From positions 1-64,000 of the forward strand of contig CASFDK010000003.1 in assembly GCA_949293415.1 (NCBI GenBank): DNA of 64,000 bases. The letters run 5' to 3'. Origin of the DNA: an uncultured Verrucomicrobiota bacterium. GTDB lineage: Bacteria > Verrucomicrobiota > Verrucomicrobiia > Opitutales > Intestinicryptomonadaceae. How positions within the stretch are numbered: the first letter of the stretch is position 1; each line of letters opens with the position of its first letter. Position numbers and translations under genes: made by a program. The notes under the pieces are model-generated. The model saw nothing but the letters and a program-made list of their open reading frames with translations. It searched no databases and had not been told where the DNA came from. Positions 1 through 7,744 of the stretch are shown in pieces.

Positions 1-12
1 ACGATGCGACCC

Positions 13-46
13 GCATAAGCAGTCGGGTATACCCGACTGCTTATGC
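13..46. repeat. perfect 34-bp palindrome
   Basis: A perfect inverted repeat with 17-nt arms (GCATAAGCAGTCGGGTA and its reverse complement) meets at a TATA-like centre. It would form a long hairpin in RNA or a cruciform in DNA. No T-run follows on either strand, so it is not a standard intrinsic terminator. Its left-hand context is cut off by the window edge. It differs in sequence from the interspersed 20-bp palindrome seen elsewhere in the window. Confidence 0.8.
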
Positions 47-363
47 TCAACTTCCGCAAGCGAAAAGTCTTGACCAACTCTTACCGTCCTGAGTATCTTA
101 TAACCCTTGATTAACACATTGGGCATTGTAGAACATTTTTCATTCTCTTTGCCCTCTTTTTTTCCTACCATTCCACAACCTTTGACGTAGAGCGCGAAGT
201 TCAGATACCGAAACAAGGATATGCGCATTTTCTTCGAGAAAAAAAATACGCCGACAGATTCGTCGAATCTTGAAAAAAATCGCGCGCGGGCTTAACGGAC
301 ACCCCGCGAAAAAAGTACTATTCGAAGCCTTTTCGAAAAACAAATTCCAACCGCCCCGCAAAT
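47..363. other. intergenic stretch, nothing recognised
   Basis: About 320 bp of A/T-richer sequence without a convincing gene. The only longer frame here, on the minus strand at 140-361, has a low-complexity Arg/Phe-rich product with no recognisable domain, and I do not call it. No tRNA-like fold was seen. Confidence 0.5.
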
Positions 364-403
364 AAAAAAAGCCGAGCCCGTTCCGGCTTGTGTCGGGCTC
401 GGC
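364..403 (-). terminator. intrinsic terminator of the rhamnosidase gene
   Basis: The arms GCCGAGCCCG (371-380) and CGGGCTCGGC (394-403) form a 10-bp GC-rich stem. Read on the minus strand the hairpin is followed by a run of seven T. It lies 19 bp past the stop codon of the minus-strand GH78 gene. The plus strand also has TCTTTT after it, so it may work weakly in both directions. Confidence 0.85.
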
Positions 404-421
404 TCTTTTGTATGCCCCATT

Positions 422-3166
422 TTAAAGCTTAAATTCCAACGTGTATTCGCCGCTCGGCAGAACCGTCTGGGGATATCCGTCGGGCGAAGTTTCAAGCTTT
501 GCGGACTTGCCGTTGACGCGTATCGAATCGGGCTTTTTCGTGTCGAACACGACCCTGCCGTCGGAGTTCGACGGAACGGTTACACGCCACTTCACCGCGC
601 CGTTTTCGAGTCTCCACGCCGAACTCGCGCGCCCGTAGGGAGTTTCGTGCCAGACGGATGCCGACGTTATGCGTTTATCGAACTTCGGCGCAAAGAGCAC
701 ACGCGAGTAGCCCGCCGCGTCGTACCACAAACCGCCGATGTTCGCGTACATCCACTGCCCTATCGCCCCGTAGGCGTAGTGGTTGAACGAATTCATATTT
801 ACGTCGCCGAAACCCTTTTCGTGCGAGAAGCTGTTCCAACGCTCCCACATTGTAGTAGCCCCCTGTGTGATGGGATATAACCACGAAGGATATGTTTTAT
901 TAAGGAGCAGCCGAACCGCCAAACCGTGCGAACCCGTCTTTGTGAGGACGGGGTTCAGGTGCGGCGTGCCCACAAAACCCGTATTGAGGTGGAAGTTGTC
1001 CTTTGCGATTCGTTCGAGAAGTTTTGCGTGCGCCTTTCGGGCGAGCTCCCGAGGCAGAATGTCGAACGCCAGAGGCAGCAGATACGCCGTTTGGCTGTCG
1101 CTTTCGACCGTGCCGTCCGCGCCTACAAAGCGTTTTACGAACGCCTTTTTGACGTTTTCCGAAAGCTCTGCATATTTCTTTGCGTCGTCTTTTTTCCCGA
1201 GAATTTCGGCGATTTTCGAGACGACTTCCGCGCCGTGCGCAAAGTACGCCGTGCCGATGAGCGAGTTCGACGCGTCGCCCTTGATAGACTTGCCGTTCGG
1301 CTGGAGCCAGTCGCCGAATCCCTTGTTTTCGCGGATATATTCGGGCGACGATTTCGTCTGGTAGTCGAGCCACTTTACCATCGCCGCGTACGAATTTTCG
1401 AGAATCCGACGGTTGCCGTACGCCATATAAACGTCCCACGGAATGAGAATTGCCGCGTCGCCCCAGACCGGTGCGCCGTTTGCGGCGTTCAAAATGTCAG
1501 GCGCGATAAAGCCGAAAATGCCGTTGTCGCGCTGCGTGTCGATTACGTCGACGAGCCACTTGGAATAGAACGCGTCGGTATCCATATTGAACGTCGCGGT
1601 GGGCGAGAACACAACCGCGTCGCCCATCCAGCCGAGCCGTTCGTCGCGCTGCGGGCAGTCGGTCGGCACGGAAAGGAAATTCGACTTCTGTCCCCAAATT
1701 ATGCACGACTGCAACTTGTTGAGCATTTCGTCGGAACATTCGAAACCGCCCGTGCGTGCGATGTCGGAATGCAGCACGACCCCGATCACGTCTTCGGGTT
1801 TCGGCTGATAGTCGAGACCCGAAACTTCGACATATCTGAAGCCGTGGAACGTAAAGCTCGGCGACCATCGCAATTTGCCGCCGCGCCCGATAATTTGGTC
1901 GCGCGACGCAGCCGAGCGATAGTTTTCGGTGTACATCGTGCCGTCTTTTTGCAGCATTTCAGCATAGCGCAAAGTAATTTTCCGACCCTCGGGGATGCGC
2001 AAATTTACGTCAACCCAGCCGACCATATTCTGCCCCATATCGAAAATATAGGTTTTGTCGGCGATTTTAACGGCACTCTTGGGCGCAATCCTTTCGACAA
2101 TGCGAATCGGCGCGCTCCTGCGCGGTTCTACCTTCGCCTTCAAGCCATCGACCAAGACGGCGGAAAGCCATTTCGAGTCGTCGAAACCGACGCAGTTCCA
2201 ACCGTCGGCTTCAAGCCGCGCATCGTAGACTTCGCCCATATAGATGTCCGAATACTGGATTGCTCCGTACGACCAACGCCACGAAGCGTCGGTGGAGATT
2301 TTCTCGCGCATACCGTCCACATACTCAACGTCGAGACGCATTTGAATCGCGGGCACGTCGCCGTAAACGCCCCTGTGCCGCAAACCTATCATACCCGCAT
2401 ACCAACCGTCCCCGAGCGTCGCGGCAACGACGTTTCCGCCGTCGGACAGCATCTCGGTTACGTCGTACGCGTTCGCCTGCACGCGCTTGTTGTAGTCGGT
2501 CCACCCCGTTCCCCAGAAGTCGTCGCCGACTTTTTTGCCGTTGATGTACGCCTGAAATACGCCAAGACTCGAAACGTAAAGACGCGCCTTTTTCACTTTT
2601 TTGGAAAGCGCAAACGGCTTTCGGAAATACAGCGGCTTCACCTCGCGCTTGGCTTTTGCGAGCGAATTTTTCCGCGAAATTTTCAGCACATAGTTTTTCG
2701 TTTCGGGAAAACCGCCGCTTATAAACGATGCGCCCGAAACAAAATCGGCATCGAAATTGCCGTATTCGAAAAAGTCCACATCCGACCATTCCGACTCCGC
2801 ACCCGCGTTGTCCCAATACTTCACGCGCCAGTAAAGGCGTTCTCCCGTAACGGGCTTGCATTTGGGCGAATACGGAATTTTCACCGACTGCCCGCTTTCG
2901 ACCTTCCCCGAATCCCAAACCGCCATCCTGTCCAAGTCGGCGTCGGACAAGCCGAAGTGCTCGACATCGGCAACAACCTGTATGCGGTACGCACGCTGGC
3001 GCACGTTTTCGCCCTGCGGAAGCATCCACGAAAACGACATATTTTCAAGATTGTATCCGAGCGGATTTTCGAAGCCCTCCGCAACGCGCAAATTGAAGGG
3101 CTTGCCGACCGCCGCAAACACGGACGAGGCGGCGATAACAAAACTTAGCATCAAAAATTTTTTCAT
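422..3166 (-). CDS. alpha-L-rhamnosidase, glycoside hydrolase family 78, secreted
   Basis: Removes terminal alpha-L-rhamnose from plant or bacterial glycans and glycosides. The 914-residue product (from the ATG at 3166) begins with a signal peptide ending near residue 18 (SSVFA), so it acts in the periplasm or outside the cell. An Ig-like N-terminal domain is followed by the beta-sandwich that carries the family's N-terminal substrate-binding fold, then the (alpha/alpha)6 barrel. The conserved acidic motif DERLGWMGD lies near residue 507 and MWERWNS near residue 774; both are typical of the GH78 active site. An upstream TTG in frame would add six residues (MFMLFC) before the signal peptide, so I prefer the internal ATG that starts MKKFLML. 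The gene is divergent from the DMT transporter and has its own terminator. Family assignment is firm; the exact substrate is unknown. Confidence 0.93.
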   Translation of the reverse strand: MKKFLMLSFVIAASSVFAAVGKPFNLRVAEGFENPLGYNLENMSFSWMLPQGENVRQRAYRIQVVADVEHFGLSDADLDRMAVWDSGKVESGQSVKIPYSPKCKPVTGERLYWRVKYWDNAGAESEWSDVDFFEYGNFDADFVSGASFISGGFPETKNYVLKISRKNSLAKAKREVKPLYFRKPFALSKKVKKARLYVSSLGVFQAYINGKKVGDDFWGTGWTDYNKRVQANAYDVTEMLSDGGNVVAATLGDGWYAGMIGLRHRGVYGDVPAIQMRLDVEYVDGMREKISTDASWRWSYGAIQYSDIYMGEVYDARLEADGWNCVGFDDSKWLSAVLVDGLKAKVEPRRSAPIRIVERIAPKSAVKIADKTYIFDMGQNMVGWVDVNLRIPEGRKITLRYAEMLQKDGTMYTENYRSAASRDQIIGRGGKLRWSPSFTFHGFRYVEVSGLDYQPKPEDVIGVVLHSDIARTGGFECSDEMLNKLQSCIIWGQKSNFLSVPTDCPQRDERLGWMGDAVVFSPTATFNMDTDAFYSKWLVDVIDTQRDNGIFGFIAPDILNAANGAPVWGDAAILIPWDVYMAYGNRRILENSYAAMVKWLDYQTKSSPEYIRENKGFGDWLQPNGKSIKGDASNSLIGTAYFAHGAEVVSKIAEILGKKDDAKKYAELSENVKKAFVKRFVGADGTVESDSQTAYLLPLAFDILPRELARKAHAKLLERIAKDNFHLNTGFVGTPHLNPVLTKTGSHGLAVRLLLNKTYPSWLYPITQGATTMWERWNSFSHEKGFGDVNMNSFNHYAYGAIGQWMYANIGGLWYDAAGYSRVLFAPKFDKRITSASVWHETPYGRASSAWRLENGAVKWRVTVPSNSDGRVVFDTKKPDSIRVNGKSAKLETSPDGYPQTVLPSGEYTLEFKL

Positions 3167-3273
3167 ACAAAACAACATAAACACAAAACAGCTGCAGGCA
3201 ATCCTATTCTGATTTGGGGTGGAATATTTTTATTGATAAACGAAAACGCGAAGCTTGAATTTGACGGCTAAAA

Positions 3274-4158
3274 ATGGACATCCTACTTGCATTCCCGCTT
3301 GTCGCCGCCGCGTTCTACAGTCTCAGCGTGATACTTGTAAAGCTTGCAACCAACGGAGACAGGCTTTCGCCGAATTCGATTCTCGTATTCACAAACGTGT
3401 CGATGTGGCTGTTCTTTCTCCCGTCAATTTTCTCGGAGGGCGGAATAAAAGACATTTCGCTCGTCTGGCAGCCCGTTGTAGTCGGGATATTTTTTGCGAT
3501 GGGCAATTTCGCCACTTTTCTTTGCGCCCACAAGGGCGAGGTCAGCCTTATGACCCCGATAATGGGCGTGAAAATCCTGTTCGTTTTGCTGCTTTCGAAA
3601 GTGTTGCTCGGAATGGAACTGCCCGCCACAATGGTGTCGGCGGGGATAATCTGCTGCGCGGCGGTCTTCATTATGGGATATTCGAAAGGCGCGGGTTCGG
3701 GCGGAAAGGAATGGATAACATTTGCACTCGCAATGTGGGCGTGCACCTCCTACGCGGCATGCGACGTGCTCATACAAAAGTTCTCCCCGAACTTCTCGGC
3801 GACATCGATGCTTTGCATAAGCAACTTCGTGCTGATATTGTCGTGCGCGCCCTACTTCGGAACTTTTGCGCGCGACATAAAACGGGCGTCGAAACACACA
3901 CTGACACTGGGATTCTTCGCCTCTATTCTGATGGTGGTCGAAGCCCTGTTTATGTTTATGGCGTTAACCCACGGCGTAAGCGCGCCGCTCTGTAACATTC
4001 TCTACAATACGCGCGGAATAATGTCGGTGGCATTCGTCTACGCAATAGGCAGACACGCCGACGGACTCGAAACCCTGACACAGGGCTCGGCAACGAGGCG
4101 GACAATAGGCGCTCTAATGATTCTGGGGGCTGTTGCACTGGCAGTCTTCGGAGGATAA
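3274..4158 (+). CDS. DMT-superfamily (EamA-like) transporter
   Basis: A 294-residue integral membrane protein with about ten hydrophobic segments arranged as two five-helix halves, as in the EamA drug/metabolite transporter family. The N-terminal segment (LLAFPLVAAAFYSLSVILVK) and the C-terminal half ending LMILGAVALAVFGG are typical. It is probably an inner-membrane exporter or permease of a small metabolite; the sequence does not show which. Divergently transcribed from the rhamnosidase with an 107-bp gap, so a shared sugar-related role is possible but unproven. Only a weak ribosome binding site is visible before the ATG. Confidence 0.8.
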   Translation: MDILLAFPLVAAAFYSLSVILVKLATNGDRLSPNSILVFTNVSMWLFFLPSIFSEGGIKDISLVWQPVVVGIFFAMGNFATFLCAHKGEVSLMTPIMGVKILFVLLLSKVLLGMELPATMVSAGIICCAAVFIMGYSKGAGSGGKEWITFALAMWACTSYAACDVLIQKFSPNFSATSMLCISNFVLILSCAPYFGTFARDIKRASKHTLTLGFFASILMVVEALFMFMALTHGVSAPLCNILYNTRGIMSVAFVYAIGRHADGLETLTQGSATRRTIGALMILGAVALAVFGG

Positions 4159-4389
4159 ACCCCGAATGCGAAGATCAACCCCAGTCTTCACAGTTAAAAT
4201 ACCAAAAAAGCCCGCATCGTAAATTATTGATAAAAATTTCACACTGAGGAACGAAGCAGGATGAAAAATTCCCCAATTCGGGATAGGAAATGATGTGTGC
4301 CCGCCGCCCTTTTTGCCGCCGCGCCGTATATTAAGACGAAAATCATCGCCGACTTTACATTGAATTACCGTAGGGGTGTACAACAAAAA
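4159..4389. other. convergent intergenic region before the mdh 3' repeat
   Basis: This is the left part of the 304-bp gap between the DMT transporter and mdh. I see no gene in it. The right part, up to 4445, holds the hairpin pair listed separately. A G/C-rich block (around 4300-4325) and scattered short A-tracts are present, but no clear terminator for the plus-strand transporter gene. Confidence 0.5.
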
Positions 4390-4445
4390 GGCGGCAACTA
4401 TTGTTGCCGCCTTTTGTTCCTGCTCCCGAACATCGTTCGGGAGTC
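4390..4445 (-). repeat. interspersed multi-hairpin repeat, copy 1 (diverged)
   Basis: Read on the minus strand, just past the mdh stop, a CTCCCGAAC-GAT-GTTCGGGAG hairpin is followed by GCGGCAACAATAGTTGCCGC (4391-4410) and a T-run. This is the order found in the other copies (front hairpin, then the central palindrome), but the linker differs and the outer ATAAGTTCG stem is missing. It is the most diverged member and may simply be the mdh terminator. Confidence 0.6.
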
Positions 4446-4462
4446 CGTGGAGATGTCCTTCT

Positions 4463-5443
4463 TTAGAAGAGCTTCGAGATTTCCGCCTGCTCTTCCAAGA
4501 GTTCCTTGTTGGATGCGGCAATCTTTTCCTTTGCGAATTCGTTCAGTTCGATGCCCTGAACAACTTCCCAATCCTTGCCGTTCGAACGGATGGGCAGCGA
4601 TGTAACCGTGCCCGCGGGTGTGCCGTAGCTGCCGTCGGAGCATACGCCGACGCTGAACCAGTCGCCCGCCTTCGTGGGTGTTACGAGTGTGCGAACCGTT
4701 TCGATAGCCGCATTCGCCGCGCTTGCCGCGCTCGAGAGACCGCGTGCCGCGATGACCGCCGCGCCGCGCTTCTGGACTGTCGGGATGAACGTATCCTTGA
4801 CCCACGCTTCGTCCTTGATGACTTCGGGAGCGGGTTTACCGCCGATTTTCGCGTTGAAGAAGTCGGGATATTGGGTCGAGGAGTGGTTGCCCCAGATTGT
4901 CATATTCGAAACTTCGTTGACGTGTACGCCCGCTTTTTCCGCCAGCTGTGCCTTTGCGCGGTTTTCGTCGAGGCGCGTCATAGCGAACCATCTGTTCGAC
5001 GGAATCTTGGAGGCGTTCTTCATTGCCGTCCAGCAGTTCGTGTTGCAGGGATTGCCCACTACGAGCACGCGGATGTCGTCCGCAGCGTTTGCGGCAATCG
5101 ACTTGCCCTGACCGATGAAGATTTTGCCGTTGATTCCGAGCAGGTCGCCGCGTTCCATACCCGCCTTGCGGGGTACGCTGCCGACGAGCAACGCCCAGTT
5201 CGCGCCGTAGAAGCCTTCGTCCATATTGCAGGTCGTTACGACTTTATTGAGGAGCGGGAATGCGCAGTCGTCGAGTTCCATCTTGACGCCCGCCAGAGCC
5301 TTCATTCCGGGTTCGATTTCGATGAGATTCAGATCGACGGGTTGTTCGGGCCCGAAGATTGCGCCGCTTGCGATGCGGAAAAGCAGCGAGTAGCCGATTT
5401 GACCCGCCGCGCCTGTGATTGCAATTTTGATAGGATCTTTCAT
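4463..5443 (-). CDS. mdh: malate dehydrogenase
   Basis: Catalyses NAD-dependent interconversion of malate and oxaloacetate in the cytoplasm (TCA cycle or reductive branch). The 326-residue length and sequence fit the group of malate dehydrogenases related to the cytosolic enzymes. The dinucleotide-binding motif GAAGQIG is at residues 11-17, the substrate-binding region [12 protein letters not shown] follows near residue 95, and the catalytic His sits in WGNHSSTQ near residue 187. The ATG at 5443 gives the normal N-terminus directly before the NAD-binding strand. It follows the DUF481 gene by 33 bp on the same strand, so the two may share a transcript. A hairpin repeat lies directly 3'. Confidence 0.95.
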   Translation of the reverse strand: MKDPIKIAITGAAGQIGYSLLFRIASGAIFGPEQPVDLNLIEIEPGMKALAGVKMELDDCAFPLLNKVVTTCNMDEGFYGANWALLVGSVPRKAGMERGDLLGINGKIFIGQGKSIAANAADDIRVLVVGNPCNTNCWTAMKNASKIPSNRWFAMTRLDENRAKAQLAEKAGVHVNEVSNMTIWGNHSSTQYPDFFNAKIGGKPAPEVIKDEAWVKDTFIPTVQKRGAAVIAARGLSSAASAANAAIETVRTLVTPTKAGDWFSVGVCSDGSYGTPAGTVTSLPIRSNGKDWEVVQGIELNEFAKEKIAASNKELLEEQAEISKLF

Positions 5444-5476
5444 ATTTTATCTTGAGTTGATTGTTTTAAGTTAAAA

Positions 5477-6532
5477 CTATTTCCAGTTAAAGGGAGCTTC
5501 GAACGAGAGCATCAGACGCTGTTCCTCGCGCTGTGCGGTCGTGGCGTTGACCGCGTCGTATTCGTAGGAGTAGCGGAGTGCAATGTCGATTACCTCCGTT
5601 GCCTTCAGCACCAAGCCGAGCTTGAGGTAGGCGGAATACTGGTTGCTGTTTGTCAGGTTCATACCGACGTATGCGTTCTGTTCGAAATTGAGCAGTTTGC
5701 TGATGCTCCAAACCAAGTCTTCGGCGAGAACGCCCATGACTACCCATTTTGTGTCGAAGTCGTCGGCATTGACATAGCGGACAGCGGGACCGGGGGCGAT
5801 GTCGATTATCAGATCGTAGCGTTCGAAGTCGAATCTATAACCGAGCGTAACAGCCTCGTCCACTTGGTCTTTGATGCCCTTGACCATATCCTTCTTATAG
5901 TTGAGAATGTTTTGCACATACCAATGGCTTGTTTCGTCAAAGTCGCGGCGGAAATTGGTATCGATACCCCATTTGTCGAGGGTTGTGCTGATCACATCGT
6001 CAACGCTTGTTTCCTGCGTATAGTTATAATAGGCGGTTGCGGAAAATTTGTTCAAGTCCCACTCTTTTTTGGTGTCGAATGCGCCGTAGACCGAGAACAC
6101 TTTGGATGTCGTCTGGCGGTATTCCAAGCCGCCGCGCAGCCTGAACTGCCAACCTTCGGGGAAGTTTTCCTTCACGAAATTGCGGTAGTCGGTAATCCAC
6201 TGCGGTTCTTTTTCGACCGCGGGGGGAGCGGTGATATCGCCCTCCGCCGATGCCGACGACGCCGCGGAAGCTTCGGGAGCGGGTACGGGTTCAGCTGCGA
6301 CGGTCTGGCTGACCGTGGGCGAATTTGCGTCGTCGCTTATTGCGCTGATTTCGGAACGGGGAATTGTTATCGACCCGAACTGTGTCTCAAGAATCATCTG
6401 AGCGTCGTTGGCGGACGATACTTTGCCCGTGATTCTGTCGCCGTTCTTGAGCGTGAGAATCGAAGCGTTTGCCGCCGCCGCACAAAAGAGTGCCAATAGC
6501 GAAATGAACGTCAATTTTGTGTATAGTTTCAT
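5477..6532 (-). CDS. DUF481-family outer-membrane protein with N-terminal SH3-like segment
   Basis: A 351-residue exported protein with a signal peptide (ending near residue 23, ANA-S). Residues 24-65 (LTLKNGDRITGKV... SITIPRSEISAI) resemble the small beta-barrel segment often fused to DUF481 proteins, followed by an Ala/Pro/Ser-rich linker and then a beta-rich region with alternating aromatic residues ending in FNWK. A C-terminal aromatic-rich strand with Trp near the end is compatible with an outer-membrane beta-barrel. DUF481 proteins (YdiY-like) have no settled function; some are stress- or salt-induced. It lies upstream of mdh on the same strand and is divergent from hpnH. Confidence 0.75.
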   Translation of the reverse strand: MKLYTKLTFISLLALFCAAAANASILTLKNGDRITGKVSSANDAQMILETQFGSITIPRSEISAISDDANSPTVSQTVAAEPVPAPEASAASSASAEGDITAPPAVEKEPQWITDYRNFVKENFPEGWQFRLRGGLEYRQTTSKVFSVYGAFDTKKEWDLNKFSATAYYNYTQETSVDDVISTTLDKWGIDTNFRRDFDETSHWYVQNILNYKKDMVKGIKDQVDEAVTLGYRFDFERYDLIIDIAPGPAVRYVNADDFDTKWVVMGVLAEDLVWSISKLLNFEQNAYVGMNLTNSNQYSAYLKLGLVLKATEVIDIALRYSYEYDAVNATTAQREEQRLMLSFEAPFNWK

Positions 6533-6698
6533 CGTCGGTGTGGTATATCACGGTAAGATTCGAATATAGTGTTATGTGCGCCGAATCTTACAAGCATTTT
6601 TTCCGACAAATGCGTTCTTTCAAAAAAAGGATTGAAGAAAGGGCAAAAAGGTACATTGTCGGTTGGTTTAACATTAACAGCATTAGGAGATTTTTAAT

Positions 6699-7724
6699 AT
6701 GGCAGTGCCGGTATCGCAAGTCGCAACGGTGGCAAAGTACGCTTTGTCGAACACTATCAAGGGACGCAAACGCTACCCCTTGGTGATGATGCTCGAGCCC
6801 CTTTTCCAGTGCAATCTGGCGTGCTCGGGTTGCGGTAAAATCCAGTACGGCAAGGAGATTCTCGACATCAGAATGCCGAAGGAAAAGGCGTGGGCTGCAC
6901 TCGAAGAATGCGGCGCGCCCGTCGTGAGCATCGCGGGCGGCGAGCCCCTGCTCCACCCCGAAATGCCCGAAATGGTCGAAGGTTTCGTACAGCGCAAAAA
7001 GTACGTGTATATGTGCACGAACGCGCAGATTCTCCTGCGTAAAATCGACCTCTTCAAGCCCAGCAAATACCTTTCGCTCGGAATCCACCTCGACGGCACG
7101 CGTGAAATGCACGACCGCAACGTGAACCGCGAAGGCGCATACGATATAGCTGTCAGGGGAATCAAGGAGGCGGTCAAGCGCGGTTTCCGCGTTACCACCA
7201 ACACGACTATCTTCAACAATGCCGACCCCGACACCGTGCGCAAATTCTTCGACGACGTAATGGCTCTCGGCGTTGAAGGCATGATGATTTCCCCCGGGTT
7301 TCCCTACGACAAAGCTCCCAATCAGGACATCTTCCTCGAACGCAACAAGACAATCGAGCTTTTCAGAAAGATTCTCGGCAACCCCAAGAAGAGTTGGGTG
7401 TTCAACCACTCCCCCGGCTTCCTCGCATTCCTCAAAGGCGAGCAGGATTACGACTGCACGCCGTGGGGCAATCCCACATACTCGATTCTCGGTTGGCAGA
7501 AGCCCTGTTATCTCATCAACGACGGCTATTGCGAAACTTTCGCCGAACTGATGTCGGAAATCGACAAGTACGGGCTCGGCAAGCACGGCACGCGTCCCGA
7601 ATGCAAAGACTGCATGCTCCACAGCGGCTACGAAGCCAGCGCGGTGCGCGACATCTTCGGAACGTGGGGCGGCGTGTTCCGCGCGATAAAGCACATGCGC
7701 AATTTCAATAAACAGTCGAAATAG
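6699..7724 (+). CDS. hpnH: adenosyl-hopene transferase HpnH (radical SAM)
   Basis: HpnH joins a 5'-deoxyadenosyl group to the C30 hopanoid diploptene, the first step to extended (C35) hopanoids; it is a cytoplasmic Fe-S enzyme acting at the membrane. The 341-residue protein carries the radical SAM CxxxCxxC motif at Cys38, Cys42 and Cys45 (CNLACSGC), the glycine-rich IAGGEPLL motif, and the family's C-terminal Cys-rich part (KPCYLINDGYC and CKDCMLHSG). A good ribosome binding site (AGGAGA, 8 nt before ATG) fixes the start. No squalene-hopene cyclase or other hpn gene is in the window, so the gene is isolated here. A related radical SAM enzyme with another lipid substrate cannot be excluded, but the match to HpnH is close along its whole length. 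Confidence 0.88.
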   Translation: MAVPVSQVATVAKYALSNTIKGRKRYPLVMMLEPLFQCNLACSGCGKIQYGKEILDIRMPKEKAWAALEECGAPVVSIAGGEPLLHPEMPEMVEGFVQRKKYVYMCTNAQILLRKIDLFKPSKYLSLGIHLDGTREMHDRNVNREGAYDIAVRGIKEAVKRGFRVTTNTTIFNNADPDTVRKFFDDVMALGVEGMMISPGFPYDKAPNQDIFLERNKTIELFRKILGNPKKSWVFNHSPGFLAFLKGEQDYDCTPWGNPTYSILGWQKPCYLINDGYCETFAELMSEIDKYGLGKHGTRPECKDCMLHSGYEASAVRDIFGTWGGVFRAIKHMRNFNKQSK

Positions 7725-7744
7725 CGCGGAGGTCGCCCGCACAA

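Noticed and set aside
140..361. 73-codon minus-strand frame near the left edge
   Set aside because: Low-complexity Phe/Arg-rich product; no support as a gene.
926..3148. 740-codon open frame on the plus strand opposite the rhamnosidase
   Set aside because: Arg/Val/His-rich product with no domain, caused by biased codon use of the real gene on the other strand.
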